From: Streptomyces sp. WAC05374
GTDB lineage: Bacteria; Actinomycetota; Actinomycetes; Streptomycetales; Streptomycetaceae
Length of the DNA: 64,000 bases
Direction: 5' to 3'
Assembly (NCBI RefSeq): GCF_004353505.1
Contig: NZ_SMNQ01000001.1
Location: 620,001 to 684,000 of the forward strand
The notes under the pieces are model-generated. The model worked only from the letters and a program-made list of their open reading frames with translations. It did not search any database and was not told the DNA's origin. Positions 32,887-41,869 of this stretch are shown piece by piece; within the stretch, counting starts at the first letter, position 1; each line of letters begins with the position of its first letter. Position numbers and translations under genes: made by a program.

Positions 32887-35304
32887 TCAGGGCGGGATCG
32901 GCTGCTCGGCCCAGATCGTCTTGCCGGTGGGGGTGTAGCGGGTCCCCCACTGCTGGGTCATCTGGGCGATCAGGAACAGGCCGCGGCCGCCTTCGTCGTC
33001 GCTGCCGGCGCGCCGCAGGTGGGGCGAGGTGTGTCCGCTGTCGGACACCTCGCAGATCAGGGTCCGGTCACGGATGAGCCGGAGCTGGATGGGGCCGGAG
33101 GCGTACCGGATGGCGTTGGTGACGAGTTCGCTGACGACGAGTTCGGTGGTGAAGGAGAGCTCCCCGTCGAGCCCCCAGGCGTCGACCTGTCCGGTGGCCA
33201 GGGCGCGCGCCCGGCCGACCGCCTCGGGGTCGTCGGCGAGGTCCCAGGCCGCCACCTCGTGGCTGTCCAGGGTGCGGGTGCGGACGAGGAGGAGCGCGGC
33301 GTCGTCCTCGACGGGGCCGGGCAGCAGCGTGGCGACGATCCGGTCGCACAGGTCGTCCAGGGGGGTGCGGTGGTCGGCGAGGACGGTGTGCAGCGCGGCG
33401 AGTTCGGCGTCGCGGTCGCGGTCGCGGCCCTGGACGAGCCCGTCGGTGAACAGGGCCATGAGGCTGCCTTCGGGGAGGTCGAACTCGGCGCTCTCGAACG
33501 GCAGGCCGCCCAGTCCCAGCGGCGGGCCGGCGGGGACGTCCGGGTGGCTGACGGCTCCGGTGGCGGGGTCGACGACGGACGGCAGCGGGCTGCCGGCGCG
33601 GGCCATGCTGCACCGGCCGGCCACGGGGTCGTAGACGGCGTACAGACAGGTCACGCCGAGCGCGGGGTCGTCGCCCTCGCCGGCCCCGGTCTGTGTCCCG
33701 GTCCCGGCGGCGGTGTGGACGGCGCTCTGTTCGTGGGCGTCCTGGGTGACGAGTTCGTCGAGCCGGGTGAGGAGTTCGTCGGGCGGGAGGTCGAGCCGGG
33801 CGAAGGCGCGCACGCTGGTGCGCAGGCGGCCCATGGTGGCGGCGGCGCGCATGCCGTGGCCGACCACGTCGCCGACGACGAGGCCGACGCGGGTGCCGGA
33901 CAGGGCGATCACGTCGTACCAGTCGCCGCCCACGCCGGCCCTGCTGTCGGCGGGCAGGTAGCGGTGGGCGACGTCGACGCCGGTCAGCCGGGGCAGATGC
34001 CGGGGCAGCAGGCTTCGCTGGAGGGTGAGGGCGGCGGCGTGCTCGCGGGTGAAGCGGCGGGCGTTGTCGATGCTGACGGCGGCGCGGGCGACGAGTTCGT
34101 CGGCCACCATGAGGTCGCCGGACTCGAACGGGTCGGGGTGGCGGTCGCGGCGGAACGTGACGACGCCGAGGGCGGCGCCCTCGGTGCGCAGCGGCACGGC
34201 GAGCCGTGAGTGCACGCTGCCCTCGCCGGTGTCCAGTACGGGGCGCCCGACGGCGAGGCAGCGCGCCTGGAGCGAGTCGGCCGGGTGGTCGACCGGCCGG
34301 CGCCGGGCGGGGTGGGCGTCGCCGTCGCCGGTCACGGGCCCCTCCCAGACCCGTACGACGCGCCGGGCGGCGGCCGTTCCGGGGACCGGCTGGTCGCCCT
34401 CCAGGACGACGTCGATGAGGTCGACGGTGATGCCGTCGGCGAACTGGGGTACCGCGACGGCCGAGAGCTCCTGGGCCGTGCGGGTCATGTCCAGGGACGT
34501 GCCGACCCGGCCGCCGGCCCGTACGAGGAGGTCCAGCCGCTGCTGGGCGAGGTAGCGGGCGGTGATGTCCACCGTCTCCTCGCACACACCCAGGGCGCGG
34601 CCGTCGGCGTCCTGGAGGCGGTAGTACGAGCAGGACCAGACGTGGTCGTGCTCGGGGTCGTTGGGCGGGCGGCCGCTGTAGTGGAGTTCGATGACGGGCT
34701 CGCCGGTGTCGACGACCCGGCGCATGGCCTCCTCCAGCGTGGCCGGGTAGCCGTCGGAGAGGATCTCGCCGTCGGAGACCATCTCGTCGGGGCCGAGCCC
34801 GGCGTACTGGAAGGTGCCCATCTCCCGGTAGAGGGCGTGGTTGGTCCACACGACCCGCAGGTCGGTGTCGTAGATGGCGAGGCCGACGGGTGACTGGGTG
34901 GCCAGGCCCCGGAGCATCGACTGGAGGGCCTCCCACCGCTCCGTCTCGTCCGCGTCGGCCACCGCGAGGAGCTTGGCGGGTCCGGTGCCGGCGTGGGACA
35001 GCGGGAGGGTCGCGGCCGTCACGCGGAGGATGTGGCCGTCCCGGTGGCGCATGTGGAGCACCTGGCGCCGGGCCTGTGCCGCGCCCGGCAGGGGCGTGGA
35101 CAGGTGGTACTCGCCGGGCCGGTCCACCACGAGCGTGCCGATGGGGCGCCCCACCGCCTCGTGCGGGGGGTAGCCCAGCAGGGCGTGGGCCGCCGGTCCC
35201 CAGCCGACGACCGTGCCGTCGGCGTCCAGGACGGCCGTCGCCGCTTTCGTGACGTCGAGGGGGCCGCGGAAGTCGGCACCCTCCGCCGCGTACACCGCGC
35301 TCAT
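32887..35304 (-). CDS. PAS-PAS-GAF-SpoIIE phosphatase with C-terminal HATPase (anti-sigma kinase-like)
   Basis: 805-residue cytoplasmic signalling protein of the RsbU/partner-switching type. Order: PAS (about 10-125), PAS (about 145-265, VGLAIYDTDLRVVWTNHAL), GAF (about 280-430), PP2C/SpoIIE phosphatase (about 440-660, VGGDWYDVIAL and GDVVGHGMRAAATMG, GLFTDGL-type acidic residues) and a HATPase_c_2 kinase (about 680-800, ELVTNAIRYA and DEGGRGLFLI). Phosphatase and anti-sigma kinase in one chain could set the phosphorylation state of an anti-anti-sigma factor. ATG at 35304 is chosen for its upstream AAGG; ATG at 35331 is possible. No sigma factor is adjacent. Confidence 0.87.
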   Translation of the reverse strand: MSAVYAAEGADFRGPLDVTKAATAVLDADGTVVGWGPAAHALLGYPPHEAVGRPIGTLVVDRPGEYHLSTPLPGAAQARRQVLHMRHRDGHILRVTAATLPLSHAGTGPAKLLAVADADETERWEALQSMLRGLATQSPVGLAIYDTDLRVVWTNHALYREMGTFQYAGLGPDEMVSDGEILSDGYPATLEEAMRRVVDTGEPVIELHYSGRPPNDPEHDHVWSCSYYRLQDADGRALGVCEETVDITARYLAQQRLDLLVRAGGRVGTSLDMTRTAQELSAVAVPQFADGITVDLIDVVLEGDQPVPGTAAARRVVRVWEGPVTGDGDAHPARRRPVDHPADSLQARCLAVGRPVLDTGEGSVHSRLAVPLRTEGAALGVVTFRRDRHPDPFESGDLMVADELVARAAVSIDNARRFTREHAAALTLQRSLLPRHLPRLTGVDVAHRYLPADSRAGVGGDWYDVIALSGTRVGLVVGDVVGHGMRAAATMGRLRTSVRAFARLDLPPDELLTRLDELVTQDAHEQSAVHTAAGTGTQTGAGEGDDPALGVTCLYAVYDPVAGRCSMARAGSPLPSVVDPATGAVSHPDVPAGPPLGLGGLPFESAEFDLPEGSLMALFTDGLVQGRDRDRDAELAALHTVLADHRTPLDDLCDRIVATLLPGPVEDDAALLLVRTRTLDSHEVAAWDLADDPEAVGRARALATGQVDAWGLDGELSFTTELVVSELVTNAIRYASGPIQLRLIRDRTLICEVSDSGHTSPHLRRAGSDDEGGRGLFLIAQMTQQWGTRYTPTGKTIWAEQPIPP

Positions 35305-35364
35305 GGCACCTGCCTTCTTACGTCCCCCCATGGTCGGTCGGCACCCCGCCCCGCACAACCGCGC

Positions 35365-37980
35365 TCACGCCGTACCGCTCCGGCCGGGTGGCGCGCCGCC
35401 GCGGCGGGCGGCGAGCAGCAGGGCGATGTCGTCGGACCGGTCGCCCGCGGGCGTGACCTCGCGGATGAGGCGCTCGGCGGCGTCGCCGAGGGAGGACACG
35501 CCGGCCCCGGACAGGGCGGTGCGCAGCCGTTCGATGCCCAGGTCGATGTCGGTCCCGGGCTGTTCGACGAGGCCGTCCGTGTACAGGGCGAGGACGTCGC
35601 CGGGCGCCAGTGTGACCTCGGTGACCGGGTAGGACGCCTCGGGATCGACGCCGAGGACGACGCCCCCGGGAAGGTCGAGGACCCGCGTTGTGCCGTCCGG
35701 GTGACGCAGCAGGGGCGGGAGGTGGCCGGCGCGCACGGCCCGGGTGGCGCCGGTCGCCGCGTCGAGCACGACGTAGCAGCAGGTGGCGAACTGGCCGGCG
35801 TCGAGGTCGATGAGCAGCCGGTTCGTCCCGCTCATCACCTCCTCGGGGTCGTGCCCGCTCAGGGCGAAGGCGCGGACGGCGCTGCGGAGCTGCCCCATGG
35901 TGGCGGCGGCGGCGACGCCGTGCCCCTGGACGTCGCCGATCAGAAGGGCGATGCCGCCCTGGCCGGTCTCCACGACGTCGTACCAGTCGCCGCCGACCTG
36001 CATGCCCTGGGTGCCGGGCAGGTAGCGGCCGGCGGTGTCGATGTCGCGGAGCGGGGGCAGCCGGTCCGGCAGCAGGGCGGCCTGGAGGCCGCGGGCGAGG
36101 GCGGCCTCGGAGTCGTAGCGCCGGGCGCGGGCGAGGGCCTGGGCGATCAGTCCGGCGAGGGCGGTGAGGACGGTGCGTTCCTCGGGGCTGAAGCCGCGGG
36201 GCTGGTCGAAGCCGAGGATGCAGGAGCCGACGGGGCGGCCGGAGGCGATGAGGGGCAGGAAGGCCCGGGCGCCGACGTTGGCGTCCAGGGGGATGCCGGG
36301 GTACGCGGCGGCGAGCTGCTGCATGGACTCGAAGAAGATGGGGCGGCCGGTGGTGAGGGTCTCCACGCCGGGCAGCCGGGCGTCCAGTCCGACGCCGTTG
36401 AAGCGGTCGAGGAAGCCGTACGGGAAGCCGGTCTCCCAGGCGAGGTGGAGCTGGCGCTCGTCCAGGACGTAGATGGCGAGCTGGCGGCCGCCGAAGGCGG
36501 GCAGCAGCTCCTCGGTGACGACGGCGGACACCTGGCGGGCGGTGACGGCCTCGGTGAGCGCGATCGCGAGGGCGACCGGGCGGTACAGCATGGACGCGCG
36601 GTCCGCCGGGGAGCCGAGTCCGGTGCCGGTGGCGATGCCGGGCGCGACGACCGATCCGGGGGTGTACGCGGGCTGTTCGGCGGTGGTGAGGGTCATGGTC
36701 ACGCCCTCGTGTCCGGGGTGGAGGGAGACCGACAGCCAGGTCTCGGTGTCGCGGTGTGCCAGGAAGTGGACGGGCTCGTCGGACAGGAGCGCGGCGCGGA
36801 GGCTGTCCTCGTAGGCGGGCTTGCCGAACCAGGGCAGGGCCTCCCACAGGTGACGCCCGAGGAGCTCGGGGCGGCCGCGGCCGAGGAGGGTCTCGGCGGT
36901 GCGGCTGACGAAGGTGATCCGCCCGAGCCGGTCCAGTGCGCACACCCCGCCCGGCAGCCGGTCGGCCGCCGCGGCGACGACGGGCCCCGCCCCGGGGTCG
37001 ACGAGGGTTCCGCGCAGCCGCCGCCCGTGACCGGTCAGCTCCACCAGGCAGGGGCGGCCGTCGCGGGCGTGCAACCAGATGCGGCGGGTGCGGGGATGGT
37101 CGGAGTCGGCGACCTGACGCGCGATGGTCCACAGGCCGTACCTGTCCTCCGGGGCGATCAGGACGGCGAGCGCGTCGACGGTGGCGGGGGCGGGGGTTCC
37201 GGTGGCGGGGGCGGCGGCGGGGGCGGGCGGGGCGGCGGGGGCTTCGGCGGCCGCGGGGGTGGCGGTGCCCGGTCCGGGGGCCGGGGCGGTGCGGCCGCCG
37301 TCACCGGCGCCGGCGCCGAGGATCGCGCGGAGCTGCTCGTCGGTGGTGAGGGCCCCCGTCCCGGTGTCCCACTCCAGGTGGCCGGTCCGTACGGGCGGGG
37401 TGGCCCGGGTGGGGAGCTGGACGGGGACGGGCGGGCCGTCCCAGGCGACGGGGTTGCCCCGGGCGGCCAGGCCGGCGAGGTGCGCGCCGAGCCGCTGGGC
37501 GGTCTCGTGCATCCGGCGCCGGTCGGCCGGGTCGACCGGGCGGCCCGGTGTGGCGGCCCGGAGCACCACGAGCACCCCGAACGCCTGGCGCCCGCCCGTG
37601 CCGTCACCGGCCGGTCCGTGCCCGACTGGTTCGTACAGCGATCCGAACGGGAACGGCAGGCCCGCCATGAGCTGGGGGAACCGGCGCATGGCGTCCTCGG
37701 CGTCGGCGAGGTGGACCGGCCTGCCCGAGCGGTAGGACTCGGCCACCGGGAAGGGGCGGTTGCAGTGCATGCGCCACCAGGGGCGGAACAGCGCGGCGGG
37801 CAGCCCGCCGAGCACGGCGAGCCGCAGCAGGCCCGGGGTCCCGGAGCGCAGGTAGACCCCGCCCGCGAAGGCGCCGGTCGCCTCCACGGCGCCGATCGTG
37901 GCCCGTGCCAGCTCCCGGGCCAGCGCGTCCGTCAGGCCCTGGGCGTCCTCGGTGCCCTCGCTGTGCGGTGTCCCTGGCAT
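35365..37980 (-). CDS. GAF-PAS-GAF-SpoIIE phosphatase
   Basis: 871-residue signalling phosphatase. N-terminal GAF-like region (about 15-165), an Ala/Pro-rich linker (about 225-270), PAS (about 340-430, GGVCALDRLGRITFVSRTAETLL), GAF (about 485-630) and SpoIIE/PP2C (about 645-860, VGGDWYDVVETGQGGIALLIGDVQGHG, LYTDGLVE, DRSDDIALLL). Unlike its neighbour it lacks a HATPase domain. ATG at 37980 follows GAGG. It shares orientation with the previous phosphatase (60-bp gap), suggesting a signalling pair. It is divergent from the RpiR regulator. Confidence 0.87.
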   Translation of the reverse strand: MPGTPHSEGTEDAQGLTDALARELARATIGAVEATGAFAGGVYLRSGTPGLLRLAVLGGLPAALFRPWWRMHCNRPFPVAESYRSGRPVHLADAEDAMRRFPQLMAGLPFPFGSLYEPVGHGPAGDGTGGRQAFGVLVVLRAATPGRPVDPADRRRMHETAQRLGAHLAGLAARGNPVAWDGPPVPVQLPTRATPPVRTGHLEWDTGTGALTTDEQLRAILGAGAGDGGRTAPAPGPGTATPAAAEAPAAPPAPAAAPATGTPAPATVDALAVLIAPEDRYGLWTIARQVADSDHPRTRRIWLHARDGRPCLVELTGHGRRLRGTLVDPGAGPVVAAAADRLPGGVCALDRLGRITFVSRTAETLLGRGRPELLGRHLWEALPWFGKPAYEDSLRAALLSDEPVHFLAHRDTETWLSVSLHPGHEGVTMTLTTAEQPAYTPGSVVAPGIATGTGLGSPADRASMLYRPVALAIALTEAVTARQVSAVVTEELLPAFGGRQLAIYVLDERQLHLAWETGFPYGFLDRFNGVGLDARLPGVETLTTGRPIFFESMQQLAAAYPGIPLDANVGARAFLPLIASGRPVGSCILGFDQPRGFSPEERTVLTALAGLIAQALARARRYDSEAALARGLQAALLPDRLPPLRDIDTAGRYLPGTQGMQVGGDWYDVVETGQGGIALLIGDVQGHGVAAAATMGQLRSAVRAFALSGHDPEEVMSGTNRLLIDLDAGQFATCCYVVLDAATGATRAVRAGHLPPLLRHPDGTTRVLDLPGGVVLGVDPEASYPVTEVTLAPGDVLALYTDGLVEQPGTDIDLGIERLRTALSGAGVSSLGDAAERLIREVTPAGDRSDDIALLLAARRGGAPPGRSGTA

Positions 37981-38155
37981 GTCCCAGCCTCACTCAGGGG
38001 GTGGTGCCCGGCGGCGCCGTGCGCGCTGCGACGCGTGCCGGGGCACACAGCCAGCATGCTCCCGAGCGGCCTCGTCACGCACATCGGCGGGCCCGTGGGC
38101 GGCCGGGCCGGTTGAGCTATGTTGAGCGGGATCGGGACACGAAGGAGGCACACCG

Positions 38156-39088
38156 GTGCCATCAGGGCAGCAGGCACGCGCGCAGGCGGCCGCGATCACG
38201 CCGGGCACGCCGTCCTCCGCGGCGGAGGCGGCACCGGCCGTACCCATGGACCGGGTCATGGCGCTCTTCGGCGGCCACCGGCTGTCCCCCGCCCAGCGCC
38301 GCATCGCCCAGTACATGATCGACCACCTCACCGAGGCGGCGTTCCTGTCGATCACGGACCTCGCGGAGCGGGTGGGCGTGAGCCAGCCGTCGGTGACGCG
38401 GTTCGCGACGTCCCTGGGGTACAGCGGGTTCCCCGCGCTCCGGGAGGCGTTGCAGCCGATCGCGCTCAGCGCGGTGGCCGGGGCACCGGACACCCGCGAG
38501 GAGATCCGCCGCAACGAGCTCCAGGCGGCGATCGACGCCGAGATCGAGAACCTGGAGCAGTTGCGCCGGCTGGTGGCCGATCCGGGGCAGATCCTGGATG
38601 TCGGCCGCGAGTTGGCCACTTCGGTGCCCTTGACGATCCTGGGGTTGCGCATCTCGGTGTCGCTCGCGGAGTACTTCGCGTACGCGGCGCGCCGCATCCA
38701 CCCCGATGTGCGCCTGGTGACGCGGGGCGGGAGCGTCGCCTACGACGCGCTGCTGCAGTCCCGGGAGGCGGGCGGGACGTGGGTGCTGGCCTTCGCGATG
38801 CCGCGGCACGCCCACGAGACCCTGGCGGCGATGCGGACGGCGCGCCGGACGGGGCTGCGCATCGCGCTGATCACGGATCTGACCCTCGGGCCGCTGGTGG
38901 ACGAGGCGGACGTGACGCTGACGGCCGGGACGGGGTCGCGCCTGGTGTTCGACTCCTACGCGGCGCCCGGCGTGCTGGCGGCGTCGGTGCTCCAGGCGAT
39001 GGCGGACGCCAACCCGGAGCGGACCCAGCTCCGGCTGGAGGGGTACGAGCAGGCCGCCGAGCAGCACAACTTCTTCCTCGACGACTGA
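38156..39088 (+). CDS. MurR/RpiR-family transcriptional regulator
   Basis: 310-residue sugar-phosphate-responsive regulator. Residues 1-30 are an Ala-rich disordered leader. An HTH_6 domain follows (helix-turn-helix about 66-90, SITDLAERVGVSQPSVTRFATSLGY), then a SIS domain (about 130-260, LRISVSLAEYFAYAARRI). GTG at 38156 follows AAGGAGG with seven-base spacing. RpiR members bind palindromes such as the ATGAAA/TTTCAT element found just downstream (39176-39189). No sugar-metabolism gene is adjacent, so its target may be distant or lost. Confidence 0.88.
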   Translation: MPSGQQARAQAAAITPGTPSSAAEAAPAVPMDRVMALFGGHRLSPAQRRIAQYMIDHLTEAAFLSITDLAERVGVSQPSVTRFATSLGYSGFPALREALQPIALSAVAGAPDTREEIRRNELQAAIDAEIENLEQLRRLVADPGQILDVGRELATSVPLTILGLRISVSLAEYFAYAARRIHPDVRLVTRGGSVAYDALLQSREAGGTWVLAFAMPRHAHETLAAMRTARRTGLRIALITDLTLGPLVDEADVTLTAGTGSRLVFDSYAAPGVLAASVLQAMADANPERTQLRLEGYEQAAEQHNFFLDD

Positions 39089-39175
39089 GGCGTCCGGGCG
39101 GTCGACGGGACGACACCGCGGCCGGAACCGCTGCTCACAAGGGCGTTTTCGGTCGTTTTCACGCGTCAGCAAGGC

Positions 39176-39221
39176 ATGAAATTTTTCATACGCTTGCTTA
39201 CTCGACGGTAAATATATTTAC
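39176..39221. promoter_or_regulatory. Two AT-rich palindromes, possible RpiR operator
   Basis: ATGAAA-TT-TTTCAT at 39176-39189 has perfect six-base arms. GTAAATATATTTAC at 39208-39221 is a perfect 14-base palindrome 18 bp further on. Such AT content is exceptional in this window. The first resembles TGAAA-type sites of RpiR regulators, and the second contains TATATT, which could be a -10 box. Binding by the adjacent RpiR protein is inference. Confidence 0.5.
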
Positions 39222-39265
39222 TGCTCGGACACCCCCGGTGACGACAGCCCGGGGAAACGGGACAG

Positions 39266-39310
39266 AACACCGGCGACGACGCTCCCTCCTCGCGTCGCCC
39301 CCGGTGTTTT
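39266..39310 (+). terminator. Rho-independent-type terminator with T-tail
   Basis: Arms AACACCGGCGACG and CGTCGC-CCCCGGTGTT pair with a small GC bulge around a 14-base loop and run into TTTT. It is one of few sites here with a real T-run. It would end transcription from the RpiR gene or a small transcript arising in the AT-rich block. Confidence 0.6.
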
Positions 39311-39390
39311 GACCGGGCGCTCCGCACTCCCCGCGGACACCCGTGGCGGCCCCGGTCAACCCCTGGGCCGGGGCCGCCGAAAGTCCTCCG

Positions 39391-39678
39391 TCAGGAGGCG
39401 GTGCCCGCCGTCGCCGGTGTCGCGGCGACCGCGGTGGCCGCCGCCGCGGCCGTGACAGTGCTCGTGACCGTGGCCGCGGCCGTGGCGGCCAGCCTCGCCC
39501 GCGCCGCTGCCAGCGCTTGGTCCACGTGCCGCGTTCCGGTGGTCACGCACAGCGTGTACGTGACATCGTCGAGCCGTCGTTTCAGGTCGGGCGCGAGGGC
39601 CAGCTCCTGGGAGGCGGTGCACAGGGATTCGTAACGGGCCACGAGCTCACGAAGCACTGCGGGATGCGCCAACAGCAT
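39391..39678 (-). CDS. DUF5133 family protein
   Basis: 95-residue small Streptomyces protein. The family N-terminus MLLAHPAVLRELVARYESL is followed by LKRRLDDVTYTLCVTTGTRHVDQALAAARARL. The last 30 residues are an Ala/Thr/Val-rich low-complexity tail not typical of the family. ATG at 39678 is placed by that N-terminal match, with AAAGGCAGG upstream; the frame stays open further but without similarity. DUF5133 genes recur near regulatory and stress genes, and the function is unknown. Confidence 0.75.
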   Translation of the reverse strand: MLLAHPAVLRELVARYESLCTASQELALAPDLKRRLDDVTYTLCVTTGTRHVDQALAAARARLAATAAATVTSTVTAAAAATAVAATPATAGTAS

Positions 39679-39951
39679 GAACGTACCTGCCTTTCCCACG
39701 CCACGAAGCAAGGAGAGAGGGACGCCGATGCCTGCTCCAGGCCGGTCGCCCCGAGGCCGGGCGATGCGCCGGCCCCCGAACCGGGTCGCCCTCCCGCACA
39801 TGGATGTGCCCGTACTCTCCGGTCCTCACACGACATTGTGATGCAACCGTGACGGATTCGCGCTGCGTGGGGAAAAAGGGGCCTGTGCTCCATTGTCGTG
39901 ACATGACCCGCGGGCCCGGTACCGGCTTCGCGCGCGGGGTACCCCTCGACC

Positions 39952-40140
39952 ATGGCTGTGAACCCGATCGAAATGCAGAAGGCCCTCGGCGGCGTCAACT
40001 ACCCGGCTTCGAAGGAGGAGATCGTCGACCAGGCGTCGAAGCACAAGGCCGGCCAGGAGGTCATGCAGGCCCTGAAGTCCCTGCCCGAGAAGCAGTACGA
40101 GTCGCCGGCCGCCATCAACAAGGAGGTCGGCAAGGGCTAG
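39952..40140 (+). CDS. DUF2795 family small protein
   Basis: 62-residue protein. [58 protein letters not shown] covers a full DUF2795 domain, proposed to be a small helical DNA- or nucleoid-associated fold. Written in short pieces, its key features are [10 protein letters not shown] near residue 16 and LPEKQY near residue 44. ATG at 39952 has only a weak GGGG ahead of it. Its AT-richer, Lys-rich composition differs from its neighbours. Followed by a 13-bp terminator stem. Confidence 0.8.
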   Translation: MAVNPIEMQKALGGVNYPASKEEIVDQASKHKAGQEVMQALKSLPEKQYESPAAINKEVGKG

Positions 40141-40161
40141 CCCGACCCGGCCACCGGCACA

Positions 40162-40201
40162 CGTCCGCCCCGCCCCCGCGTTCCCGGTGGCGGGGCGGAC
40201 G
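40162..40201 (+). terminator. Terminator stem-loop after DUF2795 gene
   Basis: Thirteen-base perfect arms, CGTCCGCCCCGCC and GGCGGGGCGGACG, with a 14-base loop, 21 bp after the stop. High-GC actinobacterial type without a T-run. Confidence 0.65.
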
Positions 40202-40418
40202 CGTGCGCGGGCACGCGCGGTCACGCACTCACCCGAGTGGACGGCGTGGGGCTGTGGACCGCCCGCCGCCGCGCTCCACTGGCTGCACGGGTGGCCGTGG
40301 CGGGCGAAGTCCGTCGCCCGGAACAGGCAACCCCGGTGGCCCCCTGGCCATCCTCCCTGTGCGGCGGCCCGAACTCCCGGCCGCCGCCCCGCACACCAGT
40401 GCATGGAGTGAGCAGCCC

Positions 40419-41426
40419 ATGGTCCATATGTCGGTCGTCGTCCCGTGCTTCGACGAGAGCGAGGTGATCGACGCCTTCCACACCGCCCTCATAGCCGCGC
40501 TCGAGCCGACGGGCTCGACGTTCGAGGTGTGTTACGTCGACGACGGCAGCGGCGACCGGACCGTGGAGCGGCTGCGGGACCTGGCGGCGGCCGACCGGCG
40601 CGTGCGCTACACCTCCTTCAGCCGCAACTTCGGCAAGGAGTCCGCGCTGCTCGCGGGCATGCGCATGTCCCGGGGCGAGGTCGTCGTCCTCATGGACGCC
40701 GACCTCCAGCACCCTCCCGCACTGCTGCCCCGCATGCTGGAGCTGCACCGGCACGGCTACGACCAGGTGATCGCCCGGCGCGACCGCAGTGGCGAGGGTG
40801 CCGTGCGGACCGCGCTGAGCCGCGCGTACTACCGCCTCGTGCGCCGCTTCATGGACGTCGAGATCGTCGACGGGGCGGGGGACTTCCGGCTGCTGTCGCG
40901 CCGGGCGGTCGACTCGCTGCTGTCGCTGCCCGAGAGCAACCGCTTCTCCAAGGGCCTGTTCTCCTGGATCGGGTTCGACACCGTCAGCTTCACCTACGAG
41001 AACGTCGAGCGGGCCGCCGGCCGGTCGAAGTGGGGCGGCCGGCGGCTGCTCAACTACGGCATCGACGGGCTGCTGTCGTTCAACAGCCGGCCGCTGCGGC
41101 TGGCCATCCACACCGGCCTGTGGCTGTTCCTGTCCGCGTTCGTCTACGCCCTGTGGATCGTCGCCAACGCCGTCCTGAACGGCGTCGACACGCCCGGATA
41201 CGCGACCCTCATCACCGCCATCACCGCGCTCAGCGGCATCCAGCTCGCCACGCTCGGCGTGATCGGCGAGTACGTGGGCCGGATCTACCACGAGGCCAAG
41301 CGCCGCCCGCACTACGTGGTGCGCGAGACGGACGCCTCCACGGTCCGCCCCGGCCTCCGGGACGTGCCCGGGGACGTACGCGAGGCGCGCCTGGAGCCGG
41401 CGGGACGGGTCCGGCCGAAGCCGTGA
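40419..41426 (+). CDS. Polyprenyl-phosphate glycosyltransferase (GtrB/DPM1-like GT2)
   Basis: 335-residue GT2 enzyme that transfers a sugar from a nucleotide donor to polyprenyl phosphate on the cytoplasmic face. [14 protein letters not shown] at the start, [11 protein letters not shown] near residue 37, [12 protein letters not shown] near residue 90 and [14 protein letters not shown] near 150 match GtrB/dolichol-phosphate mannosyltransferases. Two C-terminal membrane segments lie at about 235-300 ([16 protein letters not shown] and [16 protein letters not shown]). ATG at 40419 follows GGAG; ATG at 40428 is in frame. Coupled by GTGA overlap to a GtrA-like flippase. Confidence 0.88.
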   Translation: MVHMSVVVPCFDESEVIDAFHTALIAALEPTGSTFEVCYVDDGSGDRTVERLRDLAAADRRVRYTSFSRNFGKESALLAGMRMSRGEVVVLMDADLQHPPALLPRMLELHRHGYDQVIARRDRSGEGAVRTALSRAYYRLVRRFMDVEIVDGAGDFRLLSRRAVDSLLSLPESNRFSKGLFSWIGFDTVSFTYENVERAAGRSKWGGRRLLNYGIDGLLSFNSRPLRLAIHTGLWLFLSAFVYALWIVANAVLNGVDTPGYATLITAITALSGIQLATLGVIGEYVGRIYHEAKRRPHYVVRETDASTVRPGLRDVPGDVREARLEPAGRVRPKP

Positions 41427-41869
41427 AGCCCGCCGTCCTGCGGCAGTTCGTCTCCTTCTGCCTGATCGGGCTGGCCAACACCGCCGTCTACTTCGGCGTG
41501 TACGCCTCCCTCAACATCTGGCTGCCGTACCTCGCCGCGCACGTCATCGGGTACGCGGTGAGCGTCGTCGGCTCGTTCCTGCTCAACGCGTACGTCACCG
41601 TCCGCACCAGGCCCACCTGGCGGGCCTTCGCACGCTACCCCCTGTCGGGCGCGGCCAACGCCGTGGGCAGCGGCATCCTGCTCCACCTCGCCGTGAGCCG
41701 GCTGGGCATGGACGAGAACGTGGCGGCCGTCGCCGCCGGGCTCCTGGTCACCCCGCTCTCCTTCGTCCTCGCCCGCTGGGCCATCACCTCCGGGGCGGCC
41801 GCCACCCGCCGGTCCGCGGCGCGGCGGCCGTCCCGCGACCCGGTCAGGGAAGGCGCGTCCCGCGAGTGA
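41423..41869 (+). CDS. GtrA-like membrane protein
   Basis: 148-residue protein with four membrane helices ([21 protein letters not shown] is the diagnostic first segment), typical of GtrA proteins thought to move polyprenyl-phosphate sugars across the membrane. GTG start overlaps the stop of the GtrB-like gene. The Arg/Ala-rich tail extends past the family core and overlaps the convergent membrane-protein gene by 26 bp. Confidence 0.87.
   Translation: MKPAVLRQFVSFCLIGLANTAVYFGVYASLNIWLPYLAAHVIGYAVSVVGSFLLNAYVTVRTRPTWRAFARYPLSGAANAVGSGILLHLAVSRLGMDENVAAVAAGLLVTPLSFVLARWAITSGAAATRRSAARRPSRDPVREGASRE

Larger units (their letters stand above)
39089..39390. other. 302-bp spacer between convergent genes with AT-rich island and terminator
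   Basis: No protein gene is supported. It holds the AT-rich block 39165-39222 with two palindromes (listed separately) and a strong stem-loop with a T-tail at 39266-39310. The pairing of a promoter-like block with a terminator 50-90 bp downstream would suit a small RNA on the plus strand. Confidence 0.5.
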
